A program made the position numbers and the translations under genes. Below, one piece after another: positions 36,151 through 48,558 of a stretch of DNA of 64,000 nt. The stretch comes from Cerrena zonata (Eukaryota; Basidiomycota; Agaricomycetes; Polyporales; Cerrenaceae). The notes under the pieces are model-generated. The model did no database searches. It was not told the DNA's origin and worked only from the letters and a program-made list of their open reading frames with translations. Location: NCBI GenBank assembly GCA_038087015.1, contig JASBNA010000019.1:62001-126000 (forward strand), in the 5' to 3' direction. The first letter of the stretch is position 1, and every line of letters begins with the position of its first letter.

Positions 36151-37235
36151 CGTCGCCCCCTTCGCAACGGTGTTCAAAACGAAAGGCACCATTAACGAAG
36201 GACAATACGCATGAAAATATTTCAATGACGTCGACAAGCTCATGGATGCCATTTGTGGGAACAGCAACCTGTTGAAGGACTCTTCTGCCTTCTTAGATGC
36301 ACTGAAGAATGCTGTCAACGACCCCGAGGTATACACCTTAGCATTTCTGCCTACGTTACATCCGACTGACTGGGACTTCTAGATAGTTGCATTCTCCAAC
36401 GTTACAGCACGCCATATTCGTGACCTTGGGATTGATCAGGAAGACATAGTACTTGATCGAGCCTTGTTCTCTTCCATTCAAAAGTGTCCGTGAAGGAAAC
36501 ATTGATCATGTTAGACGACATTTCAACCTTTATGTATGTTTTCGATTTATTCTTTCTCCACACAAGTTTTTACCATTGCACAGAAGGAATCTAGTTGCCG
36601 GTGTCTTATTGATTAATATGTCTTCCACGCTATCGTACATTCCCAATCTTTAGTGGATACTCACGAACAACTTCGAGACTCTCTATGGAAGAGATACAAC
36701 CTCAAAGACCCTCATTTAGCTGTCTTCTCTGACCTTTCGCTTCCACCTGCCCGAATCATTTGTGAAAGTACAGAAGCTACGTATGTCTTTCATGGGTCGT
36801 TAGATTATGGAATTGGTTTTATCAGGTCGCGGGATCAAGGTTTGGAGAAATCTCCGCGAATTCGTTTTCTGCTTACATGGTTCATCCCTACATAGAAATG
36901 CTGGCTGATGGTATACTGGGAATGGATCCTTCGAACGTCCTGGGCGTGATTTTAGAGATCAAGGCCGCATCGGAAATGAACTCTGGTGATCCGCAGATCA
37001 TAGGACAAATACTCGTGCTCTTGGAACAAACGTGAGTGTCGTTCTGTTTATCTGCTAAGTGATTTTATGACGTTCGCAGAAAACGAGTCGCATTTACTGG
37101 CGCAGTGACGAATGGAGTCTACTGGCGAATTTTTGTTGTGAGAATAGTCGAAGAACTCCATATATACAGTACGGCAACGTCCAAAGCTAAAAATAATACT
37201 GGACTGGTTGTTGAGTTGCTCAAAGATATGGTTTG
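36150..37235 (+). pseudogene. Broken PD-(D/E)XK nuclease-like gene
   Basis: Protein-like blocks separated by plausible short introns read: FNDVDKLMDAICGNSNLLK (36220-36275); IVAFSNVTARHIRDLGIDQ (36383-36440); VDTHEQLRDSLWKRYNLKD (36653-36710); FHGSLDYGIGFIRSRD (36790-36836); EMLADGILGMDPSNVLGVI (36896-36950); EIKAASEMNSGDPQIIGQI (36956-37012); and, after an intron, VAFTGAVTNGVYWRIFVV (37087-37140). The order Asp (LDYG), Glu-x-Lys (EIK), then Gln (PQIIGQ) and a TNGxxWR segment fits the restriction-nuclease-like fold. Damage: an in-frame TGA at 36208-36210, a TGA ending the reading frame at 36491-36493 and a frame change into the next block. Fold assignment is inference. Confidence 0.55.
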
Positions 37236-37756
37236 TCATTCGTATATGTTGCACCGAATGTTAGTTACTTTTACTGATGAGTTTCTAGATGCTGTTTAAA
37301 CTCTAATAAAGAGTCGCTATATTCTATAATGCGATGTAATCTTGACCTGATTTACAAATTCAAGTAACTTCGGTCTCGATATCAAATAACAGAACTTATG
37401 AATGTTCTCTTGACACCCCTGCCGGTTGCGCTCTCCATCTTGCCTCATCTCCCGCTCCTTCATTGGTCGCCAACTTGCCTCATGCCATCATGTCTCTTAG
37501 TACACCTGCTACTTTCCCCTCACTATTCTGGGCTCATAGGGGAGCCTTAAATCTGAATATGACATTGGATGTTGCTAAACACATACAAATATTTTCAACA
37601 GCATCTAGTAAGTATTTCTCAATATGCTCATAGTGAAACAGTTTCTTTTGCGGTGGAATTCGGCACAACTTCATGATGTTCTACCGGTATTAGACAATAT
37701 GTATTAATATCTCAATGATATTACTAACAATAATCTGCGGTGTAGATCCAAACCAA

Positions 37757-38544
37757 TTAGAGGCCCAAGAGGCGGATGCAGACAGAGATGTTGAGCTTGA
37801 CAATAATGGTGACGACCTCACCGATGAGGGCGACGATGGCAGCCGCGAGTCCAGCAAGGACCCCACCGACAAGGCTAAGTACAATGCTGAGGATGGTACC
37901 AACGAGACCACTGTACTACCGAGTTAGTGCCAATTTGTCCCATATGATATCTCGAGACTTACCCAACAACAGCGAAGATAGAACAAAGAGCGGTGTAAAC
38001 AGCGCCTTCAGCGAGACCGAGAACGCAGCCAAGCGCGCCAAAGACCAGCTACGAAGTCGTTAGTTGGCCAAGACAGTAGAACATTGATTCACGATACTCA
38101 CAATAAGGATATCAGCAACGAGCTGGGCAACGACACCGACAGTGACCTTAACACCGACTTCAGTGAGGAGAAGGACATTGACATCGACACCAACAAGAGC
38201 ATGGAGCTCCGTGATGGCACCAGTCAGAACGACCTTGAGCTCGTCTACGATAGGGGTAATGTGCTCAACAGTACAGTTTTCCTTGGTAATATAGTCTACA
38301 AAAGCAACATCAGCAGATGAAGGAATTCAAACACGTCGAAATACTGACGGAATTTCTGAACCACAGGGGAAACTTCATACTTGGTCTTCTCGAGAACATA
38401 GACAATACTCGTCTCTTGGACGTACGTCTGGGTGGTCGTAGCCACGTCCGCAGAGTCAACAGGAGAAGGGGTTGCGCAAACGGTGGAAATAGCAGCGAAA
38501 GCGATGGTAGCGGCGACGGCAAGAGAGTTGAATGAGAACATCAT
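37757..38544 (-). CDS. Small secreted hydrophobic Gly/Val/Leu-rich protein
   Basis: ATG at 38542-38544 opens a signal peptide (MMFSFNSLAVAATIAFAAI, cleavage likely after VCA). Several short exons follow: TPSPVDSADVATTTQTYVQ and YVLEKTKYEVSPVVQKF; then an exon around 38120-38280 with VDELKVVLTGAITELHALV and VGVDVNVLLTEVGVKVTVG. The end is a strongly hydrophobic exon (VVSLVGTILSIVLSLVGG and VLAGLAAAIVALIGEVV) closing with ISVCIRLLGL, stop at 37757. Resembles an uncharacterised basidiomycete secreted-protein family. Few Cys, so not a hydrophobin. Exon junctions approximate. Confidence 0.65.
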
Positions 38545-39629
38545 CTTGGAAGGAATGTAGAAGTAGTGAGGAGAGCGAAAGGAAAGCTACGAGTCGGACG
38601 TCGACGAGGAAGAACTGACTGAATGCCAATGATGTCTGAACCTTTACATCGCAAGTCCTTTTATACACTTCTGTATGTGCAACAGATGAGCCGTGATGAG
38701 GAGATAGGCGAACGCCTATGCGCTTGACATATATAGGGAAGTCATTTCTGCCAAATCAAGCGTGAAAACCGCGTAACGGGTAGTCGCGTCCATAAGCGGG
38801 ATGTTAAAAACCAGGTGAAGGTGTGATATCCAGGCTTCTGAACTTCTTGAAACACAGAATTGAACAAATACTAAATCATCCGTATAGGCTATAAGCTGCG
38901 ATGTCGATAACGCTACGGCAAAAAGACACTTAATCACGGAAGCCAACGTTAACGTTCTCCACTTTGTTTGCTCCTGTTATGTCATCTAAAGCCACTACCA
39001 TATATAGTCTCTATTATCCATTTATGGTATCTCGGGTGACTCCGAGCGGCGTTTGAATTAATGTATAGGTACCGCCGGGATAGCTGCTTCGAACTCGGAA
39101 TTAGGTGAAGGATAAATCATCTCCTTCGATCCATTCAGAAGGATCCTCTCTCACCTCTACGCATTCGGAACTCCCTGATGGATATCTGAACCTTTAACTC
39201 GTAAGTTAATCCTTATAATAATCACTACACCGGGACCCCTTCCTCCGCTATATTCCAAACAATTGTACCCCACCTACACGCATCCGATAGCTGCTCCGCC
39301 AGGAAAGTCTTGTCTTGATTCTTCGACTGATTTAACTGTCTTTCCAATATTTCATCCAATTGCGATAATATGGCTTCAAGCACTCTCAAAATCTTGATGT
39401 TTACACTTAGGAATTGGTATTTCTGAGATATATCCACGCAATATTTGGGCATGATTATGCCATATTACAAACATAAAGACTACGAGGGCAATCCCATCGG
39501 ACATGCTCCTTTCTGCCAAACCACGTCCATACCCTTCCTACGAACGTTCTAGCTAATTGGATTTTCTCTTTAGTGGCATGTGTACTCAATTTGGCGACCG
39601 TTGTAGCCGTATCATAACTCTCGTCCAAG
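38545..39629. other. Intergenic, no certain gene
   Basis: Two minus-strand ORFs of about 75 codons (38716-38946 and 39225-39452) are open. The second has a helical, charged composition but no recognisable family and no adjoining exon. Promoters of the flanking divergent genes must lie here. Confidence 0.3.
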
Positions 39630-40514
39630 ATGAATGATCCTGAAGATATCCTCTCCGATGCTCTAGAAGCCTTCTACGACTATACACCTATTACACACTC
39701 CAGTGCAGGATCACTATTTACATACACAATACCTCATGATCTCGCACATATCGTTACTAGCGATATTTGCGAGAAGTCGCTTTCCACTTCACCGTCGACG
39801 ATCACATTGAAAACACCGGAAACACAGGCGGCGAATTGGTCTCTTCATGCTTCATCGATATGGGTGTCGTCACTCTATATGACCGATCACCTCAGTGACT
39901 TGCACATCGATGATCGTATCAAGGTCATACAACAAGAAAACAGAAGCCCATTCTATGTTTTGGAACTCGGTGCAGGGGCAGGGCTGCCTAGTATCGCTAT
40001 TAGCAAGCTCTTCGAGCAGAACATCAAAGTCGCAGCTAGTGATTATCCGGACGATGTGCTAATCCAAACTTTAAAGGAGAACGTCGACCGCAATGGAGCT
40101 TCACGACAGTGTTCAGTAATTCCGCATGCATGGGGGACAGACGTCTCGTCACTTTTGCATCAGACGGTGTCAAACAGTGGAGACTTGACTTCCGGATTCG
40201 ACCTGATTATTGCTGCTGATACGCTGTGGAATCCTGACCTACATACACCATTCCTTCAAACTCTACAATCGACGTTGCGGAAGGCAACATCCTCACGTAT
40301 TTGGATTGTTGCTGGTCTCCATACCGGTCGATATACCTTACGATCATTCTTGGATCAGCTTCCAAAATTCGGATTTGAGGCTGAGACGGTGGAGGAACGG
40401 GAGGTGAAGGGGAACCGAAGACGAGAGTGGTCGGTTGAGTCTGGTGGAGTAGATGAAGAGAAGGAGAGACGGAAATGGGTGGTTTGTATGAGTATAAAAT
40501 GGAGCGATGTATAG
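39630..40514 (+). CDS. EFM7: EFM7/NNT1-like protein methyltransferase
   Basis: Single-exon, 294-residue S-adenosylmethionine-dependent methyltransferase of the Methyltransf_16 (lysine methyltransferase) family. Motif I is VLELGAGAGLPSIAISKLF (about residues 110-128). The post-I acidic motif is VAASDYPDDVLI (134-145); the SDYPD sequence is typical of the EFM7/NNT1 group. FDLIIAADTLWN follows (about 189-200). In yeast Efm7 methylates the N-terminal Gly and a nearby Lys of translation elongation factor 1-alpha; by family the same is expected here. The C-terminus ends in a Lys/Glu/Arg-rich stretch and WVVCMSIKW. The ATG at 39630 gives a full-length protein. Closely followed by CRIPT on the same strand. 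Confidence 0.85.
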   Translation: MNDPEDILSDALEAFYDYTPITHSSAGSLFTYTIPHDLAHIVTSDICEKSLSTSPSTITLKTPETQAANWSLHASSIWVSSLYMTDHLSDLHIDDRIKVIQQENRSPFYVLELGAGAGLPSIAISKLFEQNIKVAASDYPDDVLIQTLKENVDRNGASRQCSVIPHAWGTDVSSLLHQTVSNSGDLTSGFDLIIAADTLWNPDLHTPFLQTLQSTLRKATSSRIWIVAGLHTGRYTLRSFLDQLPKFGFEAETVEEREVKGNRRREWSVESGGVDEEKERRKWVVCMSIKWSDV

Positions 40515-40725
40515 AGACCTATAGTAATATTGTCAATGAATCTTCTGTGCTTGACGTCGATACCGTTCAAGTTCTGACGAAAGAAGTACGGAGCCTTTCC
40601 TTTTATGGTCATACACCGCTTAGTCACACGATGTTGTCAGCACCGCCAGTCACACTCACAGGTTACGGCTCTTCTACTTACGACTCCCATCCGCTTTACA
40701 TCAATTCACTACCCATCCTTTGATT

Positions 40726-41185
40726 ATGGTTTGTAAGAAATGCGAGGCTGTAAGTTCAATTCTCTTATTTCATACTCTCACCTTCCCCTTATTCTTCCAC
40801 AGAAAACATCCAAACTTGCAGCTCCTGATCCCTTCCAATCTACATCCCAAAGTATCAAGGATGGCTCGCGGAAGGTCGGTGAGAACAAACTGCTCGCGAG
40901 ACCGGGAAGCTCGAAGAACAGGTTCCAGGTTTGTCGCAGTGCTCCCTCCGGAAATGTCTAGCCATTCAAATGGATGTGTAGCCGTACCAGGGTAAGTGTA
41001 AGGACTGTAAGTCCAGTGTTACCCAGAACCGAGCGAAGTATTGCCATGGTACGCAACCATGCTATTATTGTGTCGAATTTCTCTGACCTGACTACTATGT
41101 AGGATGTGCATACAAGCGAGGTGTATGTTCAATATGTGGCAAACGAGTGCTAGATACGACCGGATACGTGATGTCATCCAAATAG
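40726..41185 (+). CDS. CRIPT: CRIPT (cysteine-rich PDZ-binding protein), spliceosome factor
   Basis: Small zinc-binding protein of the U12/U2 spliceosome, conserved across eukaryotes. Four exons are readable. MVCKKCEA (40726-40749) joins KTSKLAAPDPF and SRKVGENKLLARPG (40802-40929). Then GKCKDCKSSVTQNRAKYCHG, ending at about 41048, joins CAYKRGVCSICGKRVLDTTG (from 41103), stop at 41183-41185. All CxxC pairs of the family (CKKC, CKDC, CHGC, CSIC) are present. Introns are about 50-60 bp with GT-AG ends. Too split to appear as a long ORF. Convergent with DNMT5, 3' ends about 325 bp apart. Confidence 0.92.
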
Positions 41186-41509
41186 AATCCCGCTTCCCTT
41201 CCAACTGCTTTGATTCTGTGAGGGTCATTACTCTTCTAGTACCCATAGTTTTCCTTGTTGCGTTGACTGCGCAACATTCTGTATTGTAATGTCGGCTATA
41301 TTTAGATGTAATATTATTGCTGTTCTCTTCCTCGTAGCGTTGCAGTATCGGATTACAAAACAGCAATTTTTCATTCAGGATTATTACAAGATCATAGCAA
41401 ACAGTAGATGTCAAAGAACCAAGAAAAGCATTATCGAGGAGTAGCAATACACAAGAAAGCAAGATGACGAAAACTTTAAAAAAATAAGAGAAACATTTGA
41501 GATACATAT

Positions 41510-44500
41510 CTACGCTTCCAATCTAACACCCGTCCGCTGCTCGTAGATTTCAACATCGATTGTGTTCATACTACAGAAGCGGTAGATGTGAACGGTCTTC
41601 GTCTGACCATAACGCCTGACACGACCAATAGCTTGTGTTTCGTTCGCAATATAGGTCTCCTTGGAGTCGGTGAGCAGAGGCGAAAGGAAGATGGCGTGGT
41701 TTGCATTCGTGAGATTGGCACCACTGGCACTCTCGTCCATGACGTTGAGAACTAAAACACGCTCCTTGGAGTTGTTCTGGAACGAGTTCAGAAGATTCGA
41801 CTTCTGAGCAGCACTTCCCCGGATCTCAATAAACCCGATGCCATGAGCGTTGAAGGCCTGAGCGACCTTCTTCGTCAAATCTTGGAATTGCACGAAGATC
41901 AGTATACGCTCCGATTTAGGTATTTCCCTGGAAAATGGAAGTTAGAGAATTATCATGGAACAATCGAGAACGAGCTTACTTGATGAGTTTGATTACACTC
42001 TCCAGTTTGAGACCGTAGTGCCTTCCTTTACCATCTCTCGCGACATCGTCTACGCCAAGGGTGGCGCCTTTGACAACGTTGAGAACTCGGGCAGCGGCTC
42101 TACATTGGCCAAGAGACGTGTAAACACACTCCTCACGCTCGGCGCATTCCATAACGCATTTGTAGCAACCTGTGTGCCCACAACTAGACAAGACGGCAAT
42201 ATCGTCGATACCAATATTGTCGCGCTTGCAGATAGGGCAAGTGACAACATACGGCTCCGCTCGTTCACGTTGTAGATCACGGACCACGGTAAAGTATCGA
42301 AGGGAACGAACTCGTCCAAGTAACTCACGCTGAGTGCGACGAATAGAGTGAGTTTGCTCTCGGTGTTCCCAGATTAGATCAGCACCAGTAGACTTCGGCC
42401 GGTCTCCACCACTCTCTTTCCACTCGCTGATAGCCTTGTCGATGATTTCCCGAGCAATCTTGGTAGCCTCTTCATCGCCAACACCTTCCTTCTGGGTAAT
42501 ACGAATGTATTCCCTGAACAAGGACTCGTCATTCGACTTGGGGATCGCCTTCTCTTGCCTAAATGCGAGCTTGATTTGCCGAAGAAGATCAGACTTGCAC
42601 TCTTCGAGTTGTTTCGTCCGCTCTTGAACAATAACTTCACATGCTTTCATGGCATTTTCTTGGTCATGGGTCTCCAGGTCGAAATGTGAGCATCGTTTGA
42701 GTAACGCTTCCTCGGCAGACCTACAAGGATATAGACGATTAGGACAAACCCTAAATATTAAAGAAGGTATACAAAAACACTTACGCGCTTTCACCAAGAG
42801 CTTGGTGCATACGTTTCTCTCGATCGCTCTCTGTGGTCCGACCACGCTTAATGGTCATGTCAAGAGCCCTGAGGTAATGCTCGAGTTCGAGATAGATGGC
42901 ACGTTCAGCAGCGGGGAGATTGATCTTCATAATGTGCTCTTCGAAAGGAATTTCTTTGATTTCAGCAATATTCTACATGGAGATGAGTATGGTAGTGGAT
43001 TGAAAGAAGTAATTGTACAACTCACCTGACGAACGAACCTGTTCAAGAACATTTGACCTTTCTCGTTTCGATTAGCATGCCACTCGAGACTGTGTGTCTC
43101 GCGGAAGGAGTGGAATTGTTCAGCAGCTGTAATGGCCGATCAATGGTTTTACATATTCAATGAAGTAGGTCCACTTACCAGTCAGGTCAGTCTTCCTCGC
43201 ACCGCGACGGGGTTTGTCTGGCTGTTCGGCATCGATACCAAGATGGACACCAAGGAACGCAGAAATGGTCTTGATGGCAGTGAAATCTTGCACTGGAGGA
43301 GTACCAGATAGAATCCAGACACGATCGGCAGAGAGACGTGTTGTCATCGCAAGCACAAGTCCACCCAAATAGGTGTATTCATCGATGACTTTGCGAGAGA
43401 AATGGAACATCTCCAATGGAGGGCAGCGCATCCTAGTCCAGTCCTTCCTGACCTCAACAGTTTTGAGTTTCCAGGGATCGTTCTCGTGACGAGCAGACTT
43501 CTGCTTCTTAGCAGGTCGTTCGTCGCCGCTGGAAGGCTCTGCAGACTTTCGCTTCTTCGAGTTAAGCGGAGCTTTCTTAGCCTTCCCTTTGCCTTTGGAC
43601 GTACCAGGTTCATCGACGTCCATGGCATCCGAATCTGAAACGGGGGCACGTTTCGTGGGCTTGGCACGTGGTTTGGGAACTGCTTTCGCCTTCGGTTTGG
43701 CCTTAGACTTGGCTTTCTTTGGCACATCCTCGTCGGAATCAGGAACGATGAAATTATCGTCGTCTACCACAGATTCCTCGGCGGATGAAGCGTGATAGTC
43801 AGAGGAACCAGAGCCTTCTTCCTCGTCGGAATCGATGACGATAGGCTTTTTGGAGATACGGCGTTTTGGTCGACTGGTGTCGGAAAGGTCTCCAGGGTCG
43901 GCTGCAGCAGGTGAAGAGGCAGTAGGTGAAGGTTTGCGTTTCGTGATCACGACCTCCATTATCATTTTCTTCTGCGGTTTCGCTTTGCTCGTCTGTGACT
44001 CCGGCTCAGCTTTTGCCTCTGGAATTGGTTTTTCCTCATTCTCCTCTTTGACTTCCTCGGTCTGAGCGGCTTCACGATACTTCTTTCCCTTGAGACGCTT
44101 GGTGGGAAGGACGAGGTGTGCATCTGGACCTGTACGAACAGTCAGAACACGCACAACCATTATCATGGTAAATAGATATACCTTTCTTAGACGCTTCCAC
44201 GATTGAATCCATCAATGCACGACCACCTTCCTCACGCAGGAGGTCGACTTGACGACTGAGTGAAGAATATGCCATGTCAATGCAAGCATTAGCATAACGT
44301 CCACCGGTCTCCCTGTTCGGGATAGGGCTACTACCTGCGACGGAAGACAAGTTGTCAAGGTAGTTTTGACTCTTGAATAGCGAGGCCGCAACCACGACGA
44401 TGTCCGCCTTCTTGATGTCCTCGATAGTCGTATTGTTCATGTTAGCAGCAGTGCTTATGGCAACAACTTTAACATGATCCTTCTTGGTGAACTTGGTGAT

Positions 44501-47500
44501 TTCAGAGCACCATTGCTTGACCAAATGAGGAGGAACGATAACCAAAGTTGCCTTCACTGGAATCTTGCCCGGCATCTCGTCACCATCCCTGACTTCGCGT
44601 TTGATCTTCGCGAGGGTACAATCGATGAGACCAAGAGTGATTGCGGTCTTTCCGTATCCGACCTGGTCAGCAAGCACACCACCTCTGACGTACTTAGGTC
44701 GATGGGCACGACCCTGTCCTCTCCAACCGAGTGGTTCGAGGATCGCTTCGGATACTTCCTCCTCAATGAATGGGTCTGCCTTCGGTGATTCTTGGGCTAC
44801 CATCCACGTAAGTGACCGAAGTTGTTCAGGACGCAAAGGGATTCTGAAGTTAGGAGGCTGTTCGTGTTCTTTATCCTTCTTGTTACTCGGCAGGGTGAAT
44901 TGGTACTTCGGAAGCCGCGCCATAGGGACGTAGTCAGTCTGGATACGCCAGGAAATTGTGATATCACCGGCCTTCTTCTTAGTCTGAGGCAGCCTAGAGA
45001 ATGCACGGTGCATCAACGACGTGAAGTTGACTCCCAATCGCACTGTGGCAGCGTGGTGTTCGTCCAGCTTCAGCTGGGTAATAAATGGAGCAGGTCGCTG
45101 TTTCAATGCTCGTTCGTATGCACCCGCCTGAATGGGATCCTCGACAGCCACCGGACTCTGTTTGGCCAAGGTCCATCGGATTTCCGGGGTAGGTGGCGCG
45201 CAGCGGGCACAACCATGGAAGTCATCAGGCAAAGCGACATTCATCCACTCAGTAAATCGACCATCCACTCGCTTCACACGTTCCAAGAGCCATGCCAGAG
45301 CCTTAAAGGTGACACGCTCGTGGACTTTATCAACCTCTTGCCAACGACCACGAGGCCATTCTGAGCCTGCGTTCTCGTCGAGGGGAACCTTGCATACTAG
45401 AAATCCTCTGCTGCTAGCACAAGACTCAATGGCAAGATCGAGCTCGAAACTGTCGCTAGGAGTAGCGCATAGGGCATCACGAGCTTTCGCGGGCTGTATC
45501 ATAAGTAAGAAATATTGCTTGGTCGATTTATCAATCACACACGTAACGGAGGACTTACCTTGAGCTTCACTTCAATGGACTTTGTCCAACGGTGAGGGAT
45601 GATGCAGGACACCTCTTGAGATGCCTTAGTCGACTGCCTCCATTTGACGTTCAGTTCACAGATTGTTGGTCGGGTCTCACCGTATTCTAGCCTTCTCTTG
45701 CTAATGGAGAAAATGAATCCGTCGTCTTTGGGGTCCGAGCATCGGAAAGGATCAAGGAAGAAGAAAATGGGAGGAAGGGATCCGTCGGCGTCGGTTGGCT
45801 CCCGCTTGTACAATGCACTCATTGCAGTACCACACTTGTCGTATAATGTGTACTTGCCGGAAATGTCGCGCTCGAATTTGTCAGCGTGCTCGGCTGGTAC
45901 AGAGATCTCTAGGATGGAGTTGACTTCCTTGTTCTTCAGACCTTTGCCCTGTAAACCAAGCTTCTGCTCGTATGACGGAACAGGTTCACTCCCCTTGATG
46001 GTAATGGGCACTAATACGGAGTGCGGCAAGGCAAATTCGAAGGCCCCGTTAAAGAGACCGTTCTTGCATGATAACCTTGCGATTGGGTAGTACTCAAGTA
46101 GCCTACGCAGCTCTGAGTTCGCCGGTTCGTCATCTACGGGTTTACCGTACAGTCTCCACTCGGGCTGTCGGGGGTGTAAAGATAGCTCAAGGTACGCGTG
46201 AGGTGATTGGTAAATGATCGACCAGACGTCTTGACGTTTCGGTTCCGCGAAACGAAGTTCATCACTTGTTGCGCGTACTACAGCTGCAGACCAAGCGGCC
46301 CACCTCTTCGGGGGAATAGAAAAGCCAGAAGTGGCCTTCAATTCATCGAGCACATCCTGAGTGACAGTCTCTACGATGACGGACATGGGCAGCGTGTTCT
46401 TGAGTTTCAACTCGAATTGTGAAGGATGCAGACGCGGGTTTGAGGCGACGTCAACAAGCTCGTAGTTGTGCTCTGGTCGACCACCACACTTCACACATGC
46501 TGTCGAGCCACAATCTATGCATCGGGAAACCGGTCGATCCGTGACTGTAGAACGTCCTTCACATAAACAGAACCTGACACTCTTCTCAGCGTCATCCAAA
46601 AGTTCTTGAAGCGAGGTCTTGGAAGTAGCCTCCAAAGACAGTGGCTCCTCAGACAGTTTGTCCTCGCCAGTGATGTGATCCTCGATTGAATCACTAGCTA
46701 GGACTTCATCCACGTCCATGGTAGCATCCTTGTCCTCCTCGTCATCATCAGCAACAATCTGGTTCTTCTCCTCGTAAGTTTCCTCGTCATCTCCAGACTT
46801 CAGCAGGTTTTTAGCAACAAACATGGCTGCCATCATGCATGCACCGACTACGGTCGTAGACATAGCATTCCCTGCAAGGTCAGCCAACTGATCTTCTGTT
46901 TCACGAGTAAGCAAAAGCTCGTCGACCGGCAAACCTTGAAGCGACAATGCCTCTAAGCCAACCATAGGACCTCCGCGATTGGTAACGTATGGAATCATCG
47001 AGGGGGTTAGACAAGGGCAAATACCGGCTTTACTGGAGCCCGTAGATCGATCCACATTTTGCGACAAATTCCAGACTTGCCTAATGACTCCTGAATATAT
47101 TGAAAGAGTCTCGAAGGAAAAATGCTTACGACTTAAAAGAGGGGTCAACGCCCTTCTTCGCGTCTCGAAGGATGGAAATATCCATGAGATCCCAGACACG
47201 TTCGACTTGACCAATACCCCAGTCGTTCCATGCGAAGTCGGGAAGCTTGCATTGGCCGCCTTCCTCCCAACCGGTGAGGGGTCGTTTGTTACCCAGCTCT
47301 TCTTCAAGACGAGCCCTTTGGTGCCGGTTCTCACAACGATTCCAATCCAAACGCCCGCCTCTTTCCTTCTCGGTCTCTCGAACCAATTTCTCTCGAGCCT
47401 GGTGAATACGAGCATCATCGGTAGGGAGAAGGAATGCGTCAAGCGTAGAAGAAGCTGGTCGCCTCATTTCATTGAGCGTATGCTTCCACTTATCCGCTAA

Positions 47501-48558
47501 CGATGAGTGCTTCTCGTCAACAGCAAGCAAGTAGCCACGAGTTCGAGTATGAGGAATGTAGTAATTCTTGGTGTCCACACGTAATTGACTCGCAGTGTAC
47601 TTGTTTTTCTCCCAGTATTTAATGATCTGTTCCCAAGGAGCACTGCAGACATTCTCCATGATGACCAAAGGGGGACGATGCCGTTTGACCCAGGACATCA
47701 TACCCTGGAACGTACGAGATGACTCTCCACCATCCTCGATACCCTGCTTCTCGTTGTTCAGGTTAGAAAAATCGACACAAGAAGTGCCTGCAATGAGAAG
47801 ATCGACATCTCCGGGAACAGGAGCAAGAGCACCGTATACTGTCGTGCTGTAGGAAGCAATAAGCTTCAGGAAATATTTTGGGCAAAAGACGATACATACG
47901 CATGACTATTACCCAATTCACAGACATCACGGAAGAGAAGAGGTGGGTGGAAGTTCCTTTCAATGTACGCTTGTTTGAAAGGTTCAATTTCACATGAAAA
48001 GACATGGTCGAATTCCAAGGTGAGACCATAAAGATCAGAGACAGCCCTGCGAATAAGATCCAGTGCCAAGAGGGGGGACTCGGTTCCTGAGCACATAGTT
48101 GCGACACGCATCTTTCGTCCTTTGAGATGCTCAACGACAGATTTAATCTTCGGGAAACGTTTCACCATATCCAAGAAGATAGCAGGTATAGATGAAATAG
48201 GGGGGAGCTCAGGGGCACCAACAAAAGTAGAGATCCTCCGACTAGATGTAGCCTCTTCGACCTGCGCATCCTCGGGATCCTCGTCGTTCACATCTGCATC
48301 ACTTTCATGCGACTCCTCGTCTTCTTCGGGTGCATCTGAGGGAGGCTCAGTCGCGGGTTCTTCAAACGAGTCCATAGGAATGTCGTCACTTTGTTCTTCA
48401 TGTTCATCGTCAGAAATTACGACAGGTTTCCTCTTGGCGGCTTTTGGTGCAGACTTGGGTGCAGGTTTCGAAATAGGCTTTCCTGACCCACCACCAAAGA
48501 AAGCAGTGATATTCTTCTGTCCTTTTGAGGACGCAGCCTTTTCTAGTCCCCTCGCCAT
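41510..48558 (-). CDS. DNMT5: DNMT5-type DNA methyltransferase with RING and SNF2 helicase
   Basis: Multi-exon gene, protein about 2,200 residues, maintaining CpG methylation by an ATP-dependent mechanism (known for Cryptococcus Dnmt5). ATG at 48558 (MARGLEKAASS). PIP-box-like QKNITAFF at residues 14-21, then an acidic low-complexity region. Cytosine-methyltransferase motif I MCSGTESPLLALDL (about 48070-48105); motif IV GTSCVDFSNLNN (about 47757-47795), containing the catalytic Cys; motif VI IMENVCSAPWE (about 47640-47670). Zinc-binding Cys cluster CLCEG, CIDCG, CVKCGG (46480-46570). SNF2 ATPase: ADQVGYGKTAITLGL (44635-44680), VIVPPHLVKQW, DEYTYLGG and ILSGTPP, split by a Lys/Ser/Glu-rich linker (43500-44000). 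RING finger CPICKR to CGHTGCYKC (42130-42240). Helicase C-terminal part (QAIGRVRRYGQTKTVHIYRF), stop at 41510. No chromodomain was seen, unlike Cryptococcus. Short introns; no frame break noticed. Confidence 0.93.
48496..48519 (-). other. PIP-box (PCNA-interaction) motif in DNMT5
   Basis: Encodes QKNITAFF, which fits Q-x-x-(I/L/M)-x-x-F-F exactly, 14 residues after the chosen start. Basic residues lie on the N-terminal side (K7, K12, K15). PCNA binding is inferred from motif match and position. Confidence 0.6.

Noticed and set aside
45132..45563. Long plus-strand ORFs inside DNMT5 (also 44822-45364, 48122-48607)
   Set aside because: They mirror conserved minus-strand coding sequence and have no family resemblance; antisense shadows.
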